Assembly: GCA_020137815.1 (NCBI GenBank)
Contig: CM035359.1
Location: 1,721,506-1,785,505 of the forward strand
From: Hormiphora californensis
Taxonomy: Eukaryota; Ctenophora; Tentaculata; Cydippida; Pleurobrachiidae
Direction of reading: 5' to 3'
Length of the DNA stretch: 64,000 bases
Below are positions 21,901 to 33,469 of the stretch, piece by piece; within the stretch, counting starts at the first letter, position 1, and the number at the start of each line of letters is the position of its first letter. A model generated the notes under the pieces. That model ran no database searches. It had not been told where the DNA came from and worked only from the letters and a program-made list of their open reading frames with translations. Both the position numbers and the translations under genes were made by a program.

Positions 21901-23195
21901 GAAGATTTAGCTACCTCCTGGATTTTCGCAGTCGAGCCATGGGCAAAGTAACGATGGAGTTTCTGGGCAATCTTTCTGGGTGATGTGGTACCTGAATCCG
22001 AAGATGTTAAAAGAGTAGTTGGAGAAAGTTTGGAGTTTAAATCAATTGTGACGTGACCACTATCAGTGAGATGTAACTGTGTTTGTTTACCCGAGACCTG
22101 TAGCACGTCGTTCCCAAAATCAATCACCGCTCCTCTCTCGCTAAGTAAAGCTCTGGATAAAAGAGGTGGGATGTTAAGGTCTAGGACAAACACGGGTACT
22201 TCATCACATGACAAACCAAATATATCTGTGGGGATATACGCAATCGATTTAGACGTTACAGATTTGGAATCACCAAAAGTAAAATGTCTCTCACTGACAG
22301 TCTCTCTCTTACAACGTATACAAGATTCACTCTCAAATTTACGTAACCAATTTGCACCACACACTGAGATAGCTGCACCAGTGTCCAAAATCGCTCTCAG
22401 GCCACATTGTTCAGTTAGTGAAAGAATATACTCTGTACCGACAACCATCTTGAAAACTCCGTGCTGCCTGCCGCCACCACGGCCACCACGATTACCACGA
22501 CTACCACCACTGCCACCATATTTCGACTCCTTCCTGGCGCTATTCTTCTTTAGACAGTTGGAGGCCACATGTCCGGGTTTTCTACAGTTAAAACATACAA
22601 TCAGAGTTAATGATTCTGTTTCAGTTTTCTCAGAGTTAGAAACTGCACCATTTGACTCGGGAAGGTTGGCACCAAAAGTCCTTTTCATCGATTGAATCAT
22701 GTCCTCTAAACGAATATTAGGACAAGTTGCTCGTAGAAGGCGTTTTTGCTCCGGGGTCAGATTTGCTTGTTCAAGGAGTCTATAGGCAAGGATCTGAGAT
22801 CCGTAGATAGCATCTTGAGTCTCCACTTCACACCTCTGCTTCAACTCATTGAGCCGTGTTGAGAACTCCGAAATGAACTCAGGAATGGCCATATCGGAAG
22901 GTCTCACAAATTGTTCGAACCGTTCTATGGCGGTGAACAAGCTTACAGTCTTATCCCTACCGAAAACACCTTCGAGATCTTTTAACAGATAGGCCACGCC
23001 ATCATCTGTTTGCAGTTTCGAGATATCCAAGCCTAGGGCATGTTCCTTCGCGGCACCAGTTAGGACATAGGCGAGGCGGGCTGCCTGGCTCTTTGGTGGA
23101 CATGTTGTTCCAGCGATCCAGAGAAGCACGTCCCTTCGGTAGACATCGAATGGTAACTCGGCGTTGAAAGTGGGAGGATATATGTCTGACGGCAT
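18960..23195 (-). CDS. Copia gag-pol polyprotein, single intact ORF
   Basis: 1411 codons from ATG at 23195 (MPSDIYPPTF). The frame stays open another 46 codons upstream to an ATG inside the LTR (23333), but the start after the primer-binding site is the better choice. Order: gag; CCHC knuckle CFNCRKPGHVASNC (about 22553-22596); protease ILDTGAA (about 22380); integrase with HHCC region and D...D...E (VAMDLKM, ILSDNGGEFTN, WCNGLTERHNG); Pro/Glu-rich linker; reverse transcriptase (RWVITRKDDGTVKARLVARG, PLYGLGDAGRKWY, HVDDILMTGD); RNase H (SVFTDASLG, YAAELYAVSDG, FTDSKQVVDS). Integrase before RT is the Copia order. HVDD replaces the commoner YVDD; I believe this occurs in some animal Copia lineages. 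No stops or frameshifts, so probably capable of transposition. Confidence 0.95.
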   Translation of the reverse strand: MPSDIYPPTFNAELPFDVYRRDVLLWIAGTTCPPKSQAARLAYVLTGAAKEHALGLDISKLQTDDGVAYLLKDLEGVFGRDKTVSLFTAIERFEQFVRPSDMAIPEFISEFSTRLNELKQRCEVETQDAIYGSQILAYRLLEQANLTPEQKRLLRATCPNIRLEDMIQSMKRTFGANLPESNGAVSNSEKTETESLTLIVCFNCRKPGHVASNCLKKNSARKESKYGGSGGSRGNRGGRGGGRQHGVFKMVVGTEYILSLTEQCGLRAILDTGAAISVCGANWLRKFESESCIRCKRETVSERHFTFGDSKSVTSKSIAYIPTDIFGLSCDEVPVFVLDLNIPPLLSRALLSERGAVIDFGNDVLQVSGKQTQLHLTDSGHVTIDLNSKLSPTTLLTSSDSGTTSPRKIAQKLHRYFAHGSTAKIQEVAKSSNHPNKEEICRELHQVALECQQCMEHQRSKPRRKVALPLGNTFNECVAMDLKMLKFSSGESKWTIHIIDTLTRYSVMVPIENKSAEECVQKFFTCWISIFGRPKRILSDNGGEFTNEVILEMASRLDIDLKATPAESPWCNGLTERHNGILGDMVVKTRDDTGCTIPVACAWSSNAKNQLSNQMGFSPHQLVFGTAPTFPHVLDSEECLPAHGGNAHGDELVVKNLQAMKTARLKFIELENSSRLKRALNSAGPTQDQHTYVQGDKVFYKREAHKTWLGPATVVGMIDNNVLIKHGGALLRAHPCKVRLVHERKDQNQRTVPNSRLALGDSSEEDEPEDRPTEPKVVQKKKPKKKKPKVTPPARDFGLRSKTHRDTPAATNPVSDSESEHTVIEVTKNGNAVEEESQSGSVQENNVPDSEQPPNPDNPVEEVSQESGSAPEINVPESEQLQNLDDHVEQKQVLLPETTDPREDSPRKPPDDQEPFSPEHDEILLAASKMGKEEVQLARRKEIDKLEEFKAFEEVPDTGQDRVSTRWVITRKDDGTVKARLVARGFEEKLEDQTQSPTVTKYAVRTLLSLSTTTNWNLKSVDVASAYLQSDTMSREVYVKPPNSMRKQGVLWKLLKPLYGLGDAGRKWYFSLSATLKKTLRQSKIDKNVFFTIGDDGKLEGLLVVHVDDILMTGDHNFFAKVEPALNRYKIGRVEITDFNYLGWQVKQQGNNIFVTQQQYCNYVRDSMMEKLNSVKPVPQNSEEVDDNLQSLMRTVIGKLNWLATQTMPQICFSLLDITTTSPWTGKQFKELKKIVKNLSPTKITFSPIFHTNANISVFTDASLGNLHDKKTGEGVILFWGDPQTETGDNSHANLIAYSSNKVKRVVKSVYAAELYAVSDGLGYAILIQSFLRELTFDPGIKIFTDSKQVVDSANKVSSTPEDKSTILTLREVQERIERGEVTVSWIQSKLNPADILTKRGVNPDVINGML

Positions 23196-23218
23196 CGAAT
23201 TGCACTTGCTGCTACCAC

Positions 23219-23592
23219 TGTTTCGGGGTGTTCGGGGGGTTACAGGGGGCCAGGGGCGTTGGGTGACCGTACCGATGTATTTCCGTAGACAAAGATAAAC
23301 ACAGGATCTTACAAAGTGAGAAGAAGGTTTCAAGGTAAACGAAGGTATAGATTGTTAGGAAGAATCTGACAAACTTTCTTGCATTCTCAGTGAGAATCTC
23401 ACAAAACATCTGAGGTAAAACATCTCTCGCGCGGCGGAATATGGCGTGATTCCGCGCTCGCGATATCTCACAACACATTTGGAACTCTCGCGCGTTCCAT
23501 ACAAACACTCAGGAAAACTGTGCCACACTCATGGCACACATCGCACACACACGTTACACACACAAACAAACTATCAGTTCACACCTATCACA
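23219..23592 (-). repeat. 5' LTR of the Copia element
   Basis: 374 bp, upstream LTR on the coding strand. The primer-binding site starts one base after it (23217 downwards). Confidence 0.95.
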
Positions 23593-24108
23593 TATAACGC
23601 CCACTGCAAGCAAGGAGAGAACAACACTAATCCCCTTTCAAGTTTTTCAGCCTAATTTGACATATTATTCAGCATCATCAAACTTTCACAGTTCAACAAC
23701 AAATGATTACACAGAGAGAGAGGCAACACAACCCATGTCAACCCTTCAAATATGTTCCCCTTGCAACTGCAGACATGTCTAGACACTCACACACACACAC
23801 ACAAGCAAACTATTGGGGCTAATTAAGTAGAGAGATAACGAATGCCAATGTCTTTCTTGTTTCTCTCTTATGTTAACCTATACACACTCCCTATCCCTAC
23901 ATTTCTTCTTCCTTAATCAACAGTGTGTTACACAGTACACACATACACACATAAGAAAGGATTTCACACCTTTTTTGAATGAATTCTTGTGTGTAATAAA
24001 CTACACTTTTGGAGCGTGTGATATGAGATTTATCACCTCGGATGCAGTCATATCAGCCCACTACCGCGCGGGTGATATTTGTCTAAAAAAAGCGCAGTGG
24101 GCGTTATA
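23593..24108. mobile_element. MITE with TIR TATAACGCCCACTGC, split edge used by Copia
   Basis: Opens TATAACGCCCACTGC and closes GCAGTGGGCGTTATA. The Copia target site TATAA is the outer end of this TIR. Copy B has the same 516-bp unit at about 36415-36930. Interior contains CA-rich simple sequence; open frames across it are not convincing. Confidence 0.6.
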
Positions 24109-24169
24109 ATATAGATAACCCCGGCTAGTAGAGGGATGAAATCTGATATATCACCCTGTAAGGGTGGTA

Positions 24170-25034
24170 CAGTCGGACCCCGATTTAGTGGCATCCTCGG
24201 GGGGAAAAAATCCTGCCACTAAATCGGGGTGCCACTAAATCGGGGAGATCCATATTTGGCCCATAAAAACCTATTTTATGCCCAAAATGCTATACTAAGA
24301 CTAAAGACACCTCTAACTGTTATATGCAATATTCATGTATTGATGACATGATTATTTTTGATTAGAAAAAGAAAGCTATAAAATATTTTTTTCAAAAAAA
24401 TTGTGAAAAATTTTCTAAGTCATACCAGCCCGTCCGATTTGTGTTTCGAATCGGTGCAGCTTACTGGATGTCCTGTCTAATTAGACAGTTCGAAACGAAC
24501 CGATACGTGATACCATGCCGAATCGGGGCACCCTAAGCGGGTGAGGAAGTATCAACATTTCAAAATAACTTTTTCTCTCAAAATTTATGGGGAGCACCGA
24601 TCAAAGCATTGACAATCGTACTGTAAAATTTTGCAAAAAAAAGTTTTAAAATTTTTTTAAAGGTATACCAGCCACGTCCGAATCGTGTTTCGAATCGGTG
24701 CATCTTATCGCAATATGTCCTGCTGCTAATTAGACGGTTCCGAACGAATCGAAACGTGATCCCCATCGAATCGAAATTTTGACGCTGGTGAACTTGTGAT
24801 TCAATGGCCCCATGGGGATCACGTATCGGTTCGTTCCGAACCGTCTAATTAGCAGCAGGACATGCGATAAGATTCACTGATTCGAAACACGATTCGGACG
24901 TGGCTAATATTCCTTTGAAAAATTTTGAAAAAAATTTCACAAAAAAAAATTCAAAAAAATTTTTGGGGGAAAAAAATCGTGCCACTAAATCGGGGTGCCA
25001 CTAAATCGGGGGCCATTAAATCGGGGTCCGACTG
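24170..25034. mobile_element. pogo-like 865-bp element with nested palindrome
   Basis: Full CAGTCGGACCCCGATTTA inverted termini with TA duplicated outside; copy B reads straight through 'agggtggtatatcaatacg', proving the insertion and the TA duplication. The middle (about 24420-24960) is a diverged inverted repeat built on 'cgtccgaatcgtgtttcgaa' and 'ctgctaattagacggttc'. No transposase. Confidence 0.85.
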
Positions 25035-25036
25035 TA

Positions 25037-26000
<964 letters not shown>

Positions 26001-26660
26001 CACTTGGTGACATAGACACCGTGCGCGACCAAGATTGAGCTCACACACAGGTGTCTGCTCCGCCTCAAAAAGGGTCGTTTCTTTCAAGGGATGTTGCACG
26101 CGATCCACTGGACCGATTTGCATCCGGTTTGTCGCAAAAGACTACAAATGATCCTAATATACTGGAAAATACCCGAGAAGTTTGTCTGTCAACAGGAAGT
26201 GGGTCAAAATTGACACTGAAGTCAAACCTATAATCTGGCTTCCGAGAGTTTCTGCACTACGCCCATGCGATTTAGAAGATATTGGGAGATATGTTGATGC
26301 AATTAGCATCAGCTATTAATGCCGGGTATTTTCCAGTACTCACAAGAGTTAAACCTATCTTCTGATGCCCTCAGATTCATTCTACACCGTCTGGGAGTGG
26401 TGCAAAAAGGCTCGAAAGCCAGATTATAGATTTGACTTCAGTGTCAATTTTGACCTACTTCCTGTTGACAGACAAACTTCTCGGGTATTTTCCAGTAAAC
26501 TAGGACCAATTTGTAGTCTTTTGCGACAAACCGGATGCAAATCGGTCCAGTGGATCACGTGCAATTTGGCTTGAAAGACACGACCCTTTTTTAGGGGGCG
26601 GAGCGGACACCTATGTGCGAGCTCGATCTCGCACGCACTAGGTGTCAATGTCACCAACTG
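26001..26660. mobile_element. palindromic element, TIR CA(C/G)TTGGTGACAT, TTA target duplication
   Basis: Ends CACTTGGTGACAT and the reverse complement of CAGTTGGTGACAT, with TTA on both sides (25998-26000, 26661-26663). Copy B has 'ctctgttaaactgacat' without the element. The arms match for several hundred bases ('tttgcatccggtttgtcgca' and its complement). CACT ends and a 3-bp duplication could be CACTA or PIF/Harbinger. A diverged relative is at about 54484-55078. Confidence 0.75.
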
Positions 26661-26663
26661 TTA

Positions 26664-27241
26664 CACTGACATAACGGGTGATAACTAAAAGATGTCACAA
26701 ATTTAAAACAGCTGTAGAATTTTTCCGGAGAGAGTCTGATGACAGGGGATAACTGGTAAGGGACTAATGAAAAGACAGCCATTAGTCTATTATACCGCCC
26801 ATTATAGTCGGTCGAAGGGGGGTCGAACAAGGCAACGCGTAGTATACTGAAGTAATACCAGGTGTTCCCACGACTGATGACTGTTCAAAAACTGGAAAAA
26901 TTTTTCACAATCTTGGTGAGGAGGGACTCTTTCTCCACAAAATGAACCCTGCACCATATCATACAATAACAAGAATGACGTGTTAGCTTTGGTAACGAAG
27001 TAACCCCTCCCTTGCCAGTGCGAAAAGTTCGAGACCTCTTTAAAGAGGGGTTATTTCGTAACCAATTGTTTATAGCTGTTGTGTAAGAGATAACCTTTTC
27101 TAAAATGGGCGAGACGTTACATACGATCAACCGTACCTCTGTACCTTCAACCGATCAACCATTGACTGACTGATTCATATAACGTGCTACCAATAATCTT
27201 GCCACCAAATAATAATCAGACCATTCAATATTAGAGAAATA
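26664..27241. other. no gene; small hairpin element
   Basis: About 26991-27063 forms a stem: 'ggtaacgaagtaacccctc' against 'gaggggttatttcgtaacc'. 'aaagttcgagacctcttta' inside it also occurs at 38830-38848 in copy B, where it follows directly on 'actgacata'. Otherwise nothing recognised. Confidence 0.4.
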
Positions 27242-27430
27242 CAGTCGGACCCCGATTTAGGGGCCCCCGATTTAGTGGCACCCCGATTTAGGGACAGGAT
27301 TTTTTCCCCCGTTATATTATTATTATTATTATCATTATCATTTATTAATTTGACCCCGATTTAGTGGACACCCCGATTTAGTGGACAAGAGCCTTTCCCC
27401 CGAGGGTGTCCCTAAATCGGGGTCCGACTG
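27242..27430. mobile_element. pogo-like MITE (189 bp)
   Basis: Complete CAGTCGGACCCCGATTTA termini, TA on both sides, with an ATT/ATC-rich centre and two internal copies of the TIR core. Confidence 0.75.
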
Positions 27431-27468
27431 TATATAAATAGAGAATATATCATAAATATATGTATATA

Positions 27469-27618
27469 CAGTCGGACCCCGATTTAGGGACACCCTCGAG
27501 GGAAGGGCTCTTGTCCACTAAATCGGGGTGTCCACTAAATCGGTATATCGGGGAAAAAAATCATGTCCCTAAATCGGGGTGCCACTAAATCGGGGGGCCC
27601 TAAATCAGGGTCCGACTG
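27469..27618. mobile_element. pogo-like MITE (150 bp)
   Basis: Second complete family member only 38 bp from the previous one; TA on both sides. Its left part mirrors the right part of the neighbour (the two share 'ctcttgtccactaaatcggg' in opposite orientation). Confidence 0.75.
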
Positions 27619-27720
27619 TATATATAACTAGACGAAAAATTCATGAATAAAAACCGGTAGAAATTCAAAATACAAACATACTTTTGTGGCTCACACCGTA
27701 ATATTATTTCTAAATCGGTA

Positions 27721-28529
27721 TAAGGCAGTGAAATGTTGTCAAAAATAGCCTGAACCTAGAAATCATTAGGGGCAAGCAAATTTTTGCACAATCCGATAGT
27801 CAATAGGCCCTTGGACCACCCACCAAAAAAAGTCCCAAGCCCAAATGTTAGGGGAAGTGCCCCTAATTGGCCCTAATTGATTACAGTGTATTTGTAGTCA
27901 TCAATTAAATCGAAAATCGTCTTAGGAAAGGAGTAGAGGAAAAACCGAGGGCACTTAAATGTCCAGCGTCCTCGCATTAGTGGGGGTAGGTGCTGGAATT
28001 AAGTCTCTATCTCGTCTGGTTAATTAGATAATTGGATAATTAGCTCTGTGCATAGCCGTTTTTGGCCATATGGCTATAGCCATGTTAGGAAAGGATTAGA
28101 GACAAAACTGAGGGCACTAAAGTGTTCAGCGTCCTCGAGTTGGTGGGGGTAAGTGCTGGAATTAAGTCTCTATCTCATCTGGATAGATGATTGGATAATT
28201 AGATCCATACATAGCCGTTTTTGGCCATATGGCTATAGCCACTTGGGAATGGTTTAGAGACTTTTCACTGGTGCCATTTTGTAGGCAGTAGCCAAGTTAT
28301 GGGGGGTCGTGCTCGAACTTTTAAGCTCTATCTCCAACCGTTTAGCCGTTATTTGGATTATTATTTTAGTGCCCTCGGGTTTTCCTCTACTCCGATTTTC
28401 GATTTAATTGATGACTACAAATACACTGTAATCAATTTTGGTGGTTCAGAGGCCTATTGACTATCGGATTGTGCAAAAATTAGCTTGCCCCTAATGATTT
28501 CTTAGTCTTAACAACAAATCACTGCCTTA
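27721..28529. mobile_element. MITE with long TIRs starting TAAGGCAGTGA
   Basis: 'taaggcagtgaaatgttgtc' at the left is answered by 'acaacaaatcactgcctta' at the right, and 'gattgtgcaaaaatt', 'gatgactacaaatacactgt' and 'cctctactccgattttcgat' recur inverted. The centre repeats a 'ggataattagctc...catagccgtttttggcc' unit twice. Non-coding. Confidence 0.65.
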
Positions 28530-29002
28530 GTAGATAAAATACAAACAATTATAACAGATCTCTCTCTCTCTCTTTCTCTCTTTCTCTATCTCTCTCTCCC
28601 TGATTTAACCCATCGATGATATTTGTAACGCGGGCCGGGCAAAGGTGTCAGTTTGAAATCAAAAGTGGTCACCTTTCCAGCCAACTAATTTCTGTTAGTT
28701 TTTGGCATAATTTATGGGGGTAGCAGAACGTGTAAAGACCGACAGGAATCGTTAAAACAGGAAAACTTCGATTTTGACTTAATTATGACGTCATACCGTA
28801 ACGTCACAACATCATAACGTCAGAGCGGTGAATTTAGATTATCAGGCTCACAGATGGCGAAAAACGCACTATCGTCAATCGCTATACCTATTTTCATACA
28901 GTCTTAACACTTCAGACGCGATTTAAGACCCTTTGAAATAGAGTTTCACAAATTCGCGAAATATTTTCTGACAGTTTAGACGATTGCAAGTGTGGTATCC
29001 AT
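28530..29002. repeat. (CT)-rich tract and repeat related to 1997-2400
   Basis: A short CT tract at 28560-28605. 28641-28990 is the shortened relative of the repeat at 1997. It ends exactly where the match to copy A begins. Confidence 0.5.
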
Positions 29003-29045
29003 TCGTATACTTAGTTCCAGTTTGGTCGTGCAGCTCCCTAGCAAA

Positions 29046-30485
29046 TCTGCTTCCTGAAAAGATCAATGATAGTTCATACTTGCCATGTTCGACCCTCTCT
29101 TCCCGCGACCCGAACATGGGTTTGAAAAAAACAAGATAGCACATAGAACTGTGGAGATACATGCACATTATTTCTTGACCAATTTCTTCAAACAAATGTT
29201 TACGGACTCACAAAATGTTCTTTCCGATTAGTTGGGCCGGTTGAGGGAAGTCATCTCCAGAAAAATGTCTAAACATGACATCAAGTCAAATCAATAAGCT
29301 GCTGAAAGAATTCGAAGCGGTGGGGGGGGGGTTACAACTACATAATATTATTAAGATTTATATTATTCATTGTGCCCAGGCATTGGGACCCTAGGGTGTA
29401 GTTTACACCCACCGATGCAATACACTAATTGGGTGCTGGCCAGAAGATGACATAAACAAAGTTTAGGGACCAATATCAGATTGATCCCAAAACCGGGTTT
29501 TTCTCAAGATCTGTACAGCACTGGCAAAGTGTACTGCATTGGTGAATGCCCTCACTCATCACAATAGTTTCGAGATCATTGGAAAATTGCCAACAAGATA
29601 ATGGCATGAAATCATTATACTCACAATACTTACCTGATGAATTGGTTAACTGTCAAGGATATCCAGCTATTGGTTCATCATGTTGAATGATATTATGCGG
29701 CTTTTAACAACTGCTGAACAGTACGAAAAATTAAAAATATATCATAAAGCATCAACAAAGAGTATGGGTAACTCTGTAACTCACCATTTCTTTTAATTGT
29801 CCAGACTTTATTTGTGCAGCAGTGTCCTAGGACTCCTAGGCGACTCAACCATTAGTTATTAGTTTATAGTATTCGAATACTATAAACTAATAACCTCTTC
29901 TTCTTGGGGTAGTACCGGTAACGGAAAGTAAGTTACACGACTTAACCCACGATATCTAAGTTGTTTAGACCATTATATCCTTAAATATCCTAACACTCGC
30001 CTTCTTGTTCAGTCAAGACTGTTTCCCCCAATGGACAAAAACAGAATTGGATTGTTTTAGGTAGAGAATAGCTCTATGAGAGCATTTATTCTTTTTCCTC
30101 AAAATATATGTATGTACATATATAAATATTTATTGTATATCTATTCATACAATAATGGTCACCTTTGCGCTTGCCAGCGCAGTGATATAACACGCCGTTC
30201 TCCACCATGAAGATCTCAAAATAAGAGTTCTTAAATACCCACCTGCATTTGCACCTTCAATAGATCCAGGATATTAAGGCAGCGGATTACGGGGGCCCTA
30301 ATAGATCGCCCGTATAGACTGCCCGGACGTTTCATCTATATACGGGCGATCTATTCGAGCCCCCGTAATCCCCCGTGTCAGACGGTTTAGTTCGTCTAGT
30401 TTCTAACTCACAGCTGGCGTGCTTCAACTAGGTTTAAAAATTACAACAGTACAATACATTCAGCAGCTTGACACGTATAACTGAC
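29046..30485. other. no gene seen (copy B)
   Basis: Equivalent of 11174-12660. Carries an extra 'gtcaagactgtttcccccaa' stretch (about 30008-30060) absent from A, and the same small MITE at 30278-30380. Any 3' exons of the CCP gene were not recognised. Confidence 0.4.
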
Positions 30486-31400
30486 CTTGACAGATCCCAG
30501 TAATCCATTCCGTGGTTTTTTCGGAGCACGTTGCTCTGGCAACGGATGTTTTAGAGCACTTGACTGTCATCATGGTCCCTCTTTCTGCTCCAATCACCAG
30601 CTCTCCTTTGGAGTTTTCCTTCTCGGGGCAGTCTGAAAAGTGGTGTTTAGGATGAGTTATTACTCAGTTGTAACCGTATAGCGGTGCTCCGTCATGGGAT
30701 GCCTGACGGAGTACGTCTTTGACGCTCAATATTAATCGATTAATCGATGACGGAGCACAGCTGAACAATATCTGGCACCGCCTGATGAACAATATTTAGT
30801 ACTTACAGACATGTCTGTAGAGGATGGGCTATGTTAAATACTTACAGACAGGTCTGTAGAGGATGGAACCTTTGTCATGGTCTGGATTGAAAGAAAAGTC
30901 TTTCACTGTAACACCGGCCCAATTCGAGGCACAGTCATTCCCTCCATCTTCGAACCTCAGTTCCAGCAACTCCATTCCGTTACACCCTATGATGAACGCT
31001 TCCTCCGTCTTGATAAGTTTCCAGGTGTTTATACTGTCCGTTGTTGTTGGCGGTTGTTTGTCAAACTTAACCCAGTCCGGTTCCGTCTGACAGTGACCTA
31101 TTCCGTAATTGTAAGATGATCCGTCATAGCCTAACCCCATGGAACCGATGTTAGTGTTGATTAAGACTTTTTCTTTGGCCGTTGCTTGCACTTCCAAACC
31201 CCGTGTGTCTAGATCATAACTCGTTGCAACACCTTTCTCCACTGGTGTCCAACCTTCAACACAATTTTAATTGAAAAGAAGATAAATATATTTTCATAGA
31301 GCATTTGTAATTTATGTAATGAGTAATGACTGCTATTAAACTCACCTTGAGGAGTTGCTCCTATTCCTGTTACCAGGGCAACAAACAGGAGCAGATTCAT
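30486..31400 (-). CDS. secreted protein with CCP/sushi module, copy B (intact as far as seen)
   Basis: Exons 31346-31400, 30846-31253 and 30486-30632 (55, 408, 147 nt), joined in phase 1. Signal peptide MNLLLFVALVTGIGATPQ, an unnamed extracellular domain, then a CCP module with four Cys (YCP, VKC, ATC, GIC) and its Trp. The last exon ends in phase 1 at a GTCAGT donor, so at least one more exon should follow. Exon 2 differs from copy A by eight bases, all of which change amino acids (six residues: Lys/Glu, Pro/Thr, Pro/Lys, Met/Arg, Pro/Ser, His/Asn), while the first intron is identical apart from one base at its 3' end (near the exon-2 acceptor). Likely extracellular or cell-surface; role unknown. 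Confidence 0.7.
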
Positions 31401-32023
31401 TGCTACTGAAAAGCAGAGTGGGTGTTTTGGTGGGTTTATAAACTGTTTGCCGGAAATGTGATACCGCATGCTGCAGTGATGAGCTGCTCCTTCATTAAAA
31501 AAGCTTCCATATCATCAGCCTAACCTCACATGGGTATCTAACTATATGACACCCTATCGTCAATGTGACGACGTGATCCGTCAATGTGACGACGTGATCC
31601 GTCAGCGTGACGACATGATCCGTCAGTGTGACGACGTGATTCGTAGGTATCACGTATCACACGTGTTGAGAACTGCTTGCGACTTGAGCGGTCACATCAC
31701 ATGTATAAAAGGGAGAGAAAGAGAGAAAAATAGAGGGATCACATCACATAGCATATAGCAGACAGGCAGAGAGAAAAACAGACCCCTCGATTTGCGATCG
31801 GTACGATCGCCCCAGTTTTGCTAGTTAAAGCTAATGGAAAAAACCATTCTCACTTATCTCCAAGACGAAAGAAACATCAATTCAAAACTATTCAAAAACT
31901 AGCAATATGGATTCAAAAGCGGCAGACTAGATCGACGATAACAGCAACCAATCATCTCTCAAACACAATAGAAGATGCTATTATTATGCTATTATTATTA
32001 TATGGCGAATAATCAACTCGCGT

Positions 32024-32345
32024 TTGCCTCTTGGGGCCTTTCTGGATGTCGAAGGAGCCTTCGACCGGGTTCATTTCCATGCCCTCGAAAAAGGACTTAC
32101 TAGACTAGACGAATCAGACATACCCGAAGTCATCTAGGTAATTGGATATCAACTTGCCCTCGAAACAGATAAATTGTATTTTATGTTAGATACATTATCC
32201 TCACTCACGGAGGAGAACGAATCACATGGAAAATTGAGCGAAGAGTCCTTCAAGGAGGCATTCTCTCACGATGGGCCTTCGAATTCTCTTTTAAACGATA
32301 CCAAAACGATTTCAGGAACCGAGGATATTCGTCAATTATGATAAT
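32024..32345 (+). pseudogene. LINE reverse transcriptase remnant (copy B)
   Basis: AFLDVEGAFDRVHFHALEKG (motif A) is followed by a stop at 'catctag' and a VLQGGILSRW-like motif B in another frame. Same decayed copy as at 14246, so decay predates the duplication or haplotype split. Confidence 0.6.
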
Positions 32346-33040
32346 GGTATGGGCCGTGCTTGTATTGAGAATACGGTATCGGTTCGACACGGTGTCAGTT
32401 CAATACTGTAAAACGACGGGCAAGCGGGGCCAATCAGGGCGTTATTACGTGCTGACCAAATGTACTTTCAACAGATTGTTGACAAAGCCATTACCGTATC
32501 CACCGTATTACCGTATCTTCACTACTGTTACACTACTGTTACAGTGGTGCTTGTAGTGGGAATACGGTATCTGAATAATACATTATCTGACCTTTACGGT
32601 TTCTGAATTACATATAATTATATATTTGAAATAGGAGCAGCGGCAAAGCCCCTGGTTAGGTGGGGGTCTCCGGTCTAGGGGGCAAAGCCGCCCGAAAATT
32701 GAGACTTTTTAACCGATTTTCACTCATTTTAGGCATTTAAAAGTCAATCTTGAGAGAAATAAATTGACTCTATTTACGTCCGATTTTTTGAAACTGTCTC
32801 ACCCCTTTTCACACGCGGCGTCGTATTTGCGCGTGATAGCCCCCACTTGCTCTCACTTTTCAGCAAAAAACCGCATATCATCGGAAAGGGCATAATTTTG
32901 TGAGTCCGTAAAACTTTGGTTTGACGAAATTGGTCAAGAAACAAAGGCGTGAGAGCGAAAACAAGTTTCCGACGTGCAAATAATAACTCGCGCGCCACCC
33001 AGGGGGGCAACAGTTTCAAAAAATCCGACTTTATACATAT

Positions 33041-33469
33041 ACAGTCGGACCCCGATTTAACGGCACCCTCGGGGGAAAGGGTTTTGTCCGTTAAATCGGG
33101 GTGTCCGTTAAATCGGGGTATAGCATATTTGGCCCATAAAACCCTATTTTTGTCCAAAATATATACTAAAACACCTCTAAGTGTTAAATGCAATATCCAT
33201 GTATTGATTACATGATCATTTCTGATTAAAAAAGGAATGAATTTCAAAATAATTTCAAAATAAGTTATAACAATTTTCTAAGGTACTACAGTCGGGCCCC
33301 GATTTACCGGGATCCTCGGGGGAAGTCATTTTGCCCGGTAAATCGGTGTGCCCAGTATTATATCGGGGTAGAGCATATTTGACCCATAAATCCTACTTAT
33401 GTCCAAAATTCTATACCAAGACACCTCTAACTGTATAGTATACATTTATTGATGACAATATGATCATTC
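33041..33469. mobile_element. two left-end-only pogo-like copies (copy B)
   Basis: Counterparts of 15839 and 16070. TIR starts at 33041 and 33292; no closing TIR. The second is interrupted at 33470 by the hAT-like insertion. Confidence 0.6.

Larger units (their letters stand above)
18239..23592 (-). mobile_element. complete Ty1/Copia LTR retrotransposon
   Basis: 5354 bp, minus-strand orientation, flanked by TATAA (18234-18238 and 23593-23597). Copy B has the uninterrupted site 'gttatagcatataacgccca'. The two 374-bp LTRs (18239-18612, 23219-23592) look identical base for base. On the coding strand the upstream LTR is followed by GTGGTAGCAG, matching the 3' end of initiator tRNA-Met as primer-binding site. 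A purine tract (18613-18633, rc AAAGGAAAGAGAGGGGAG) precedes the downstream LTR. Together these indicate a very recent insertion. Confidence 0.97.

Noticed and set aside
22066-22695. 209-codon plus-strand frame
   Set aside because: Antisense shadow of the intact Copia polyprotein; Pro/Leu-rich from the opposite of a Gly/Arg region.
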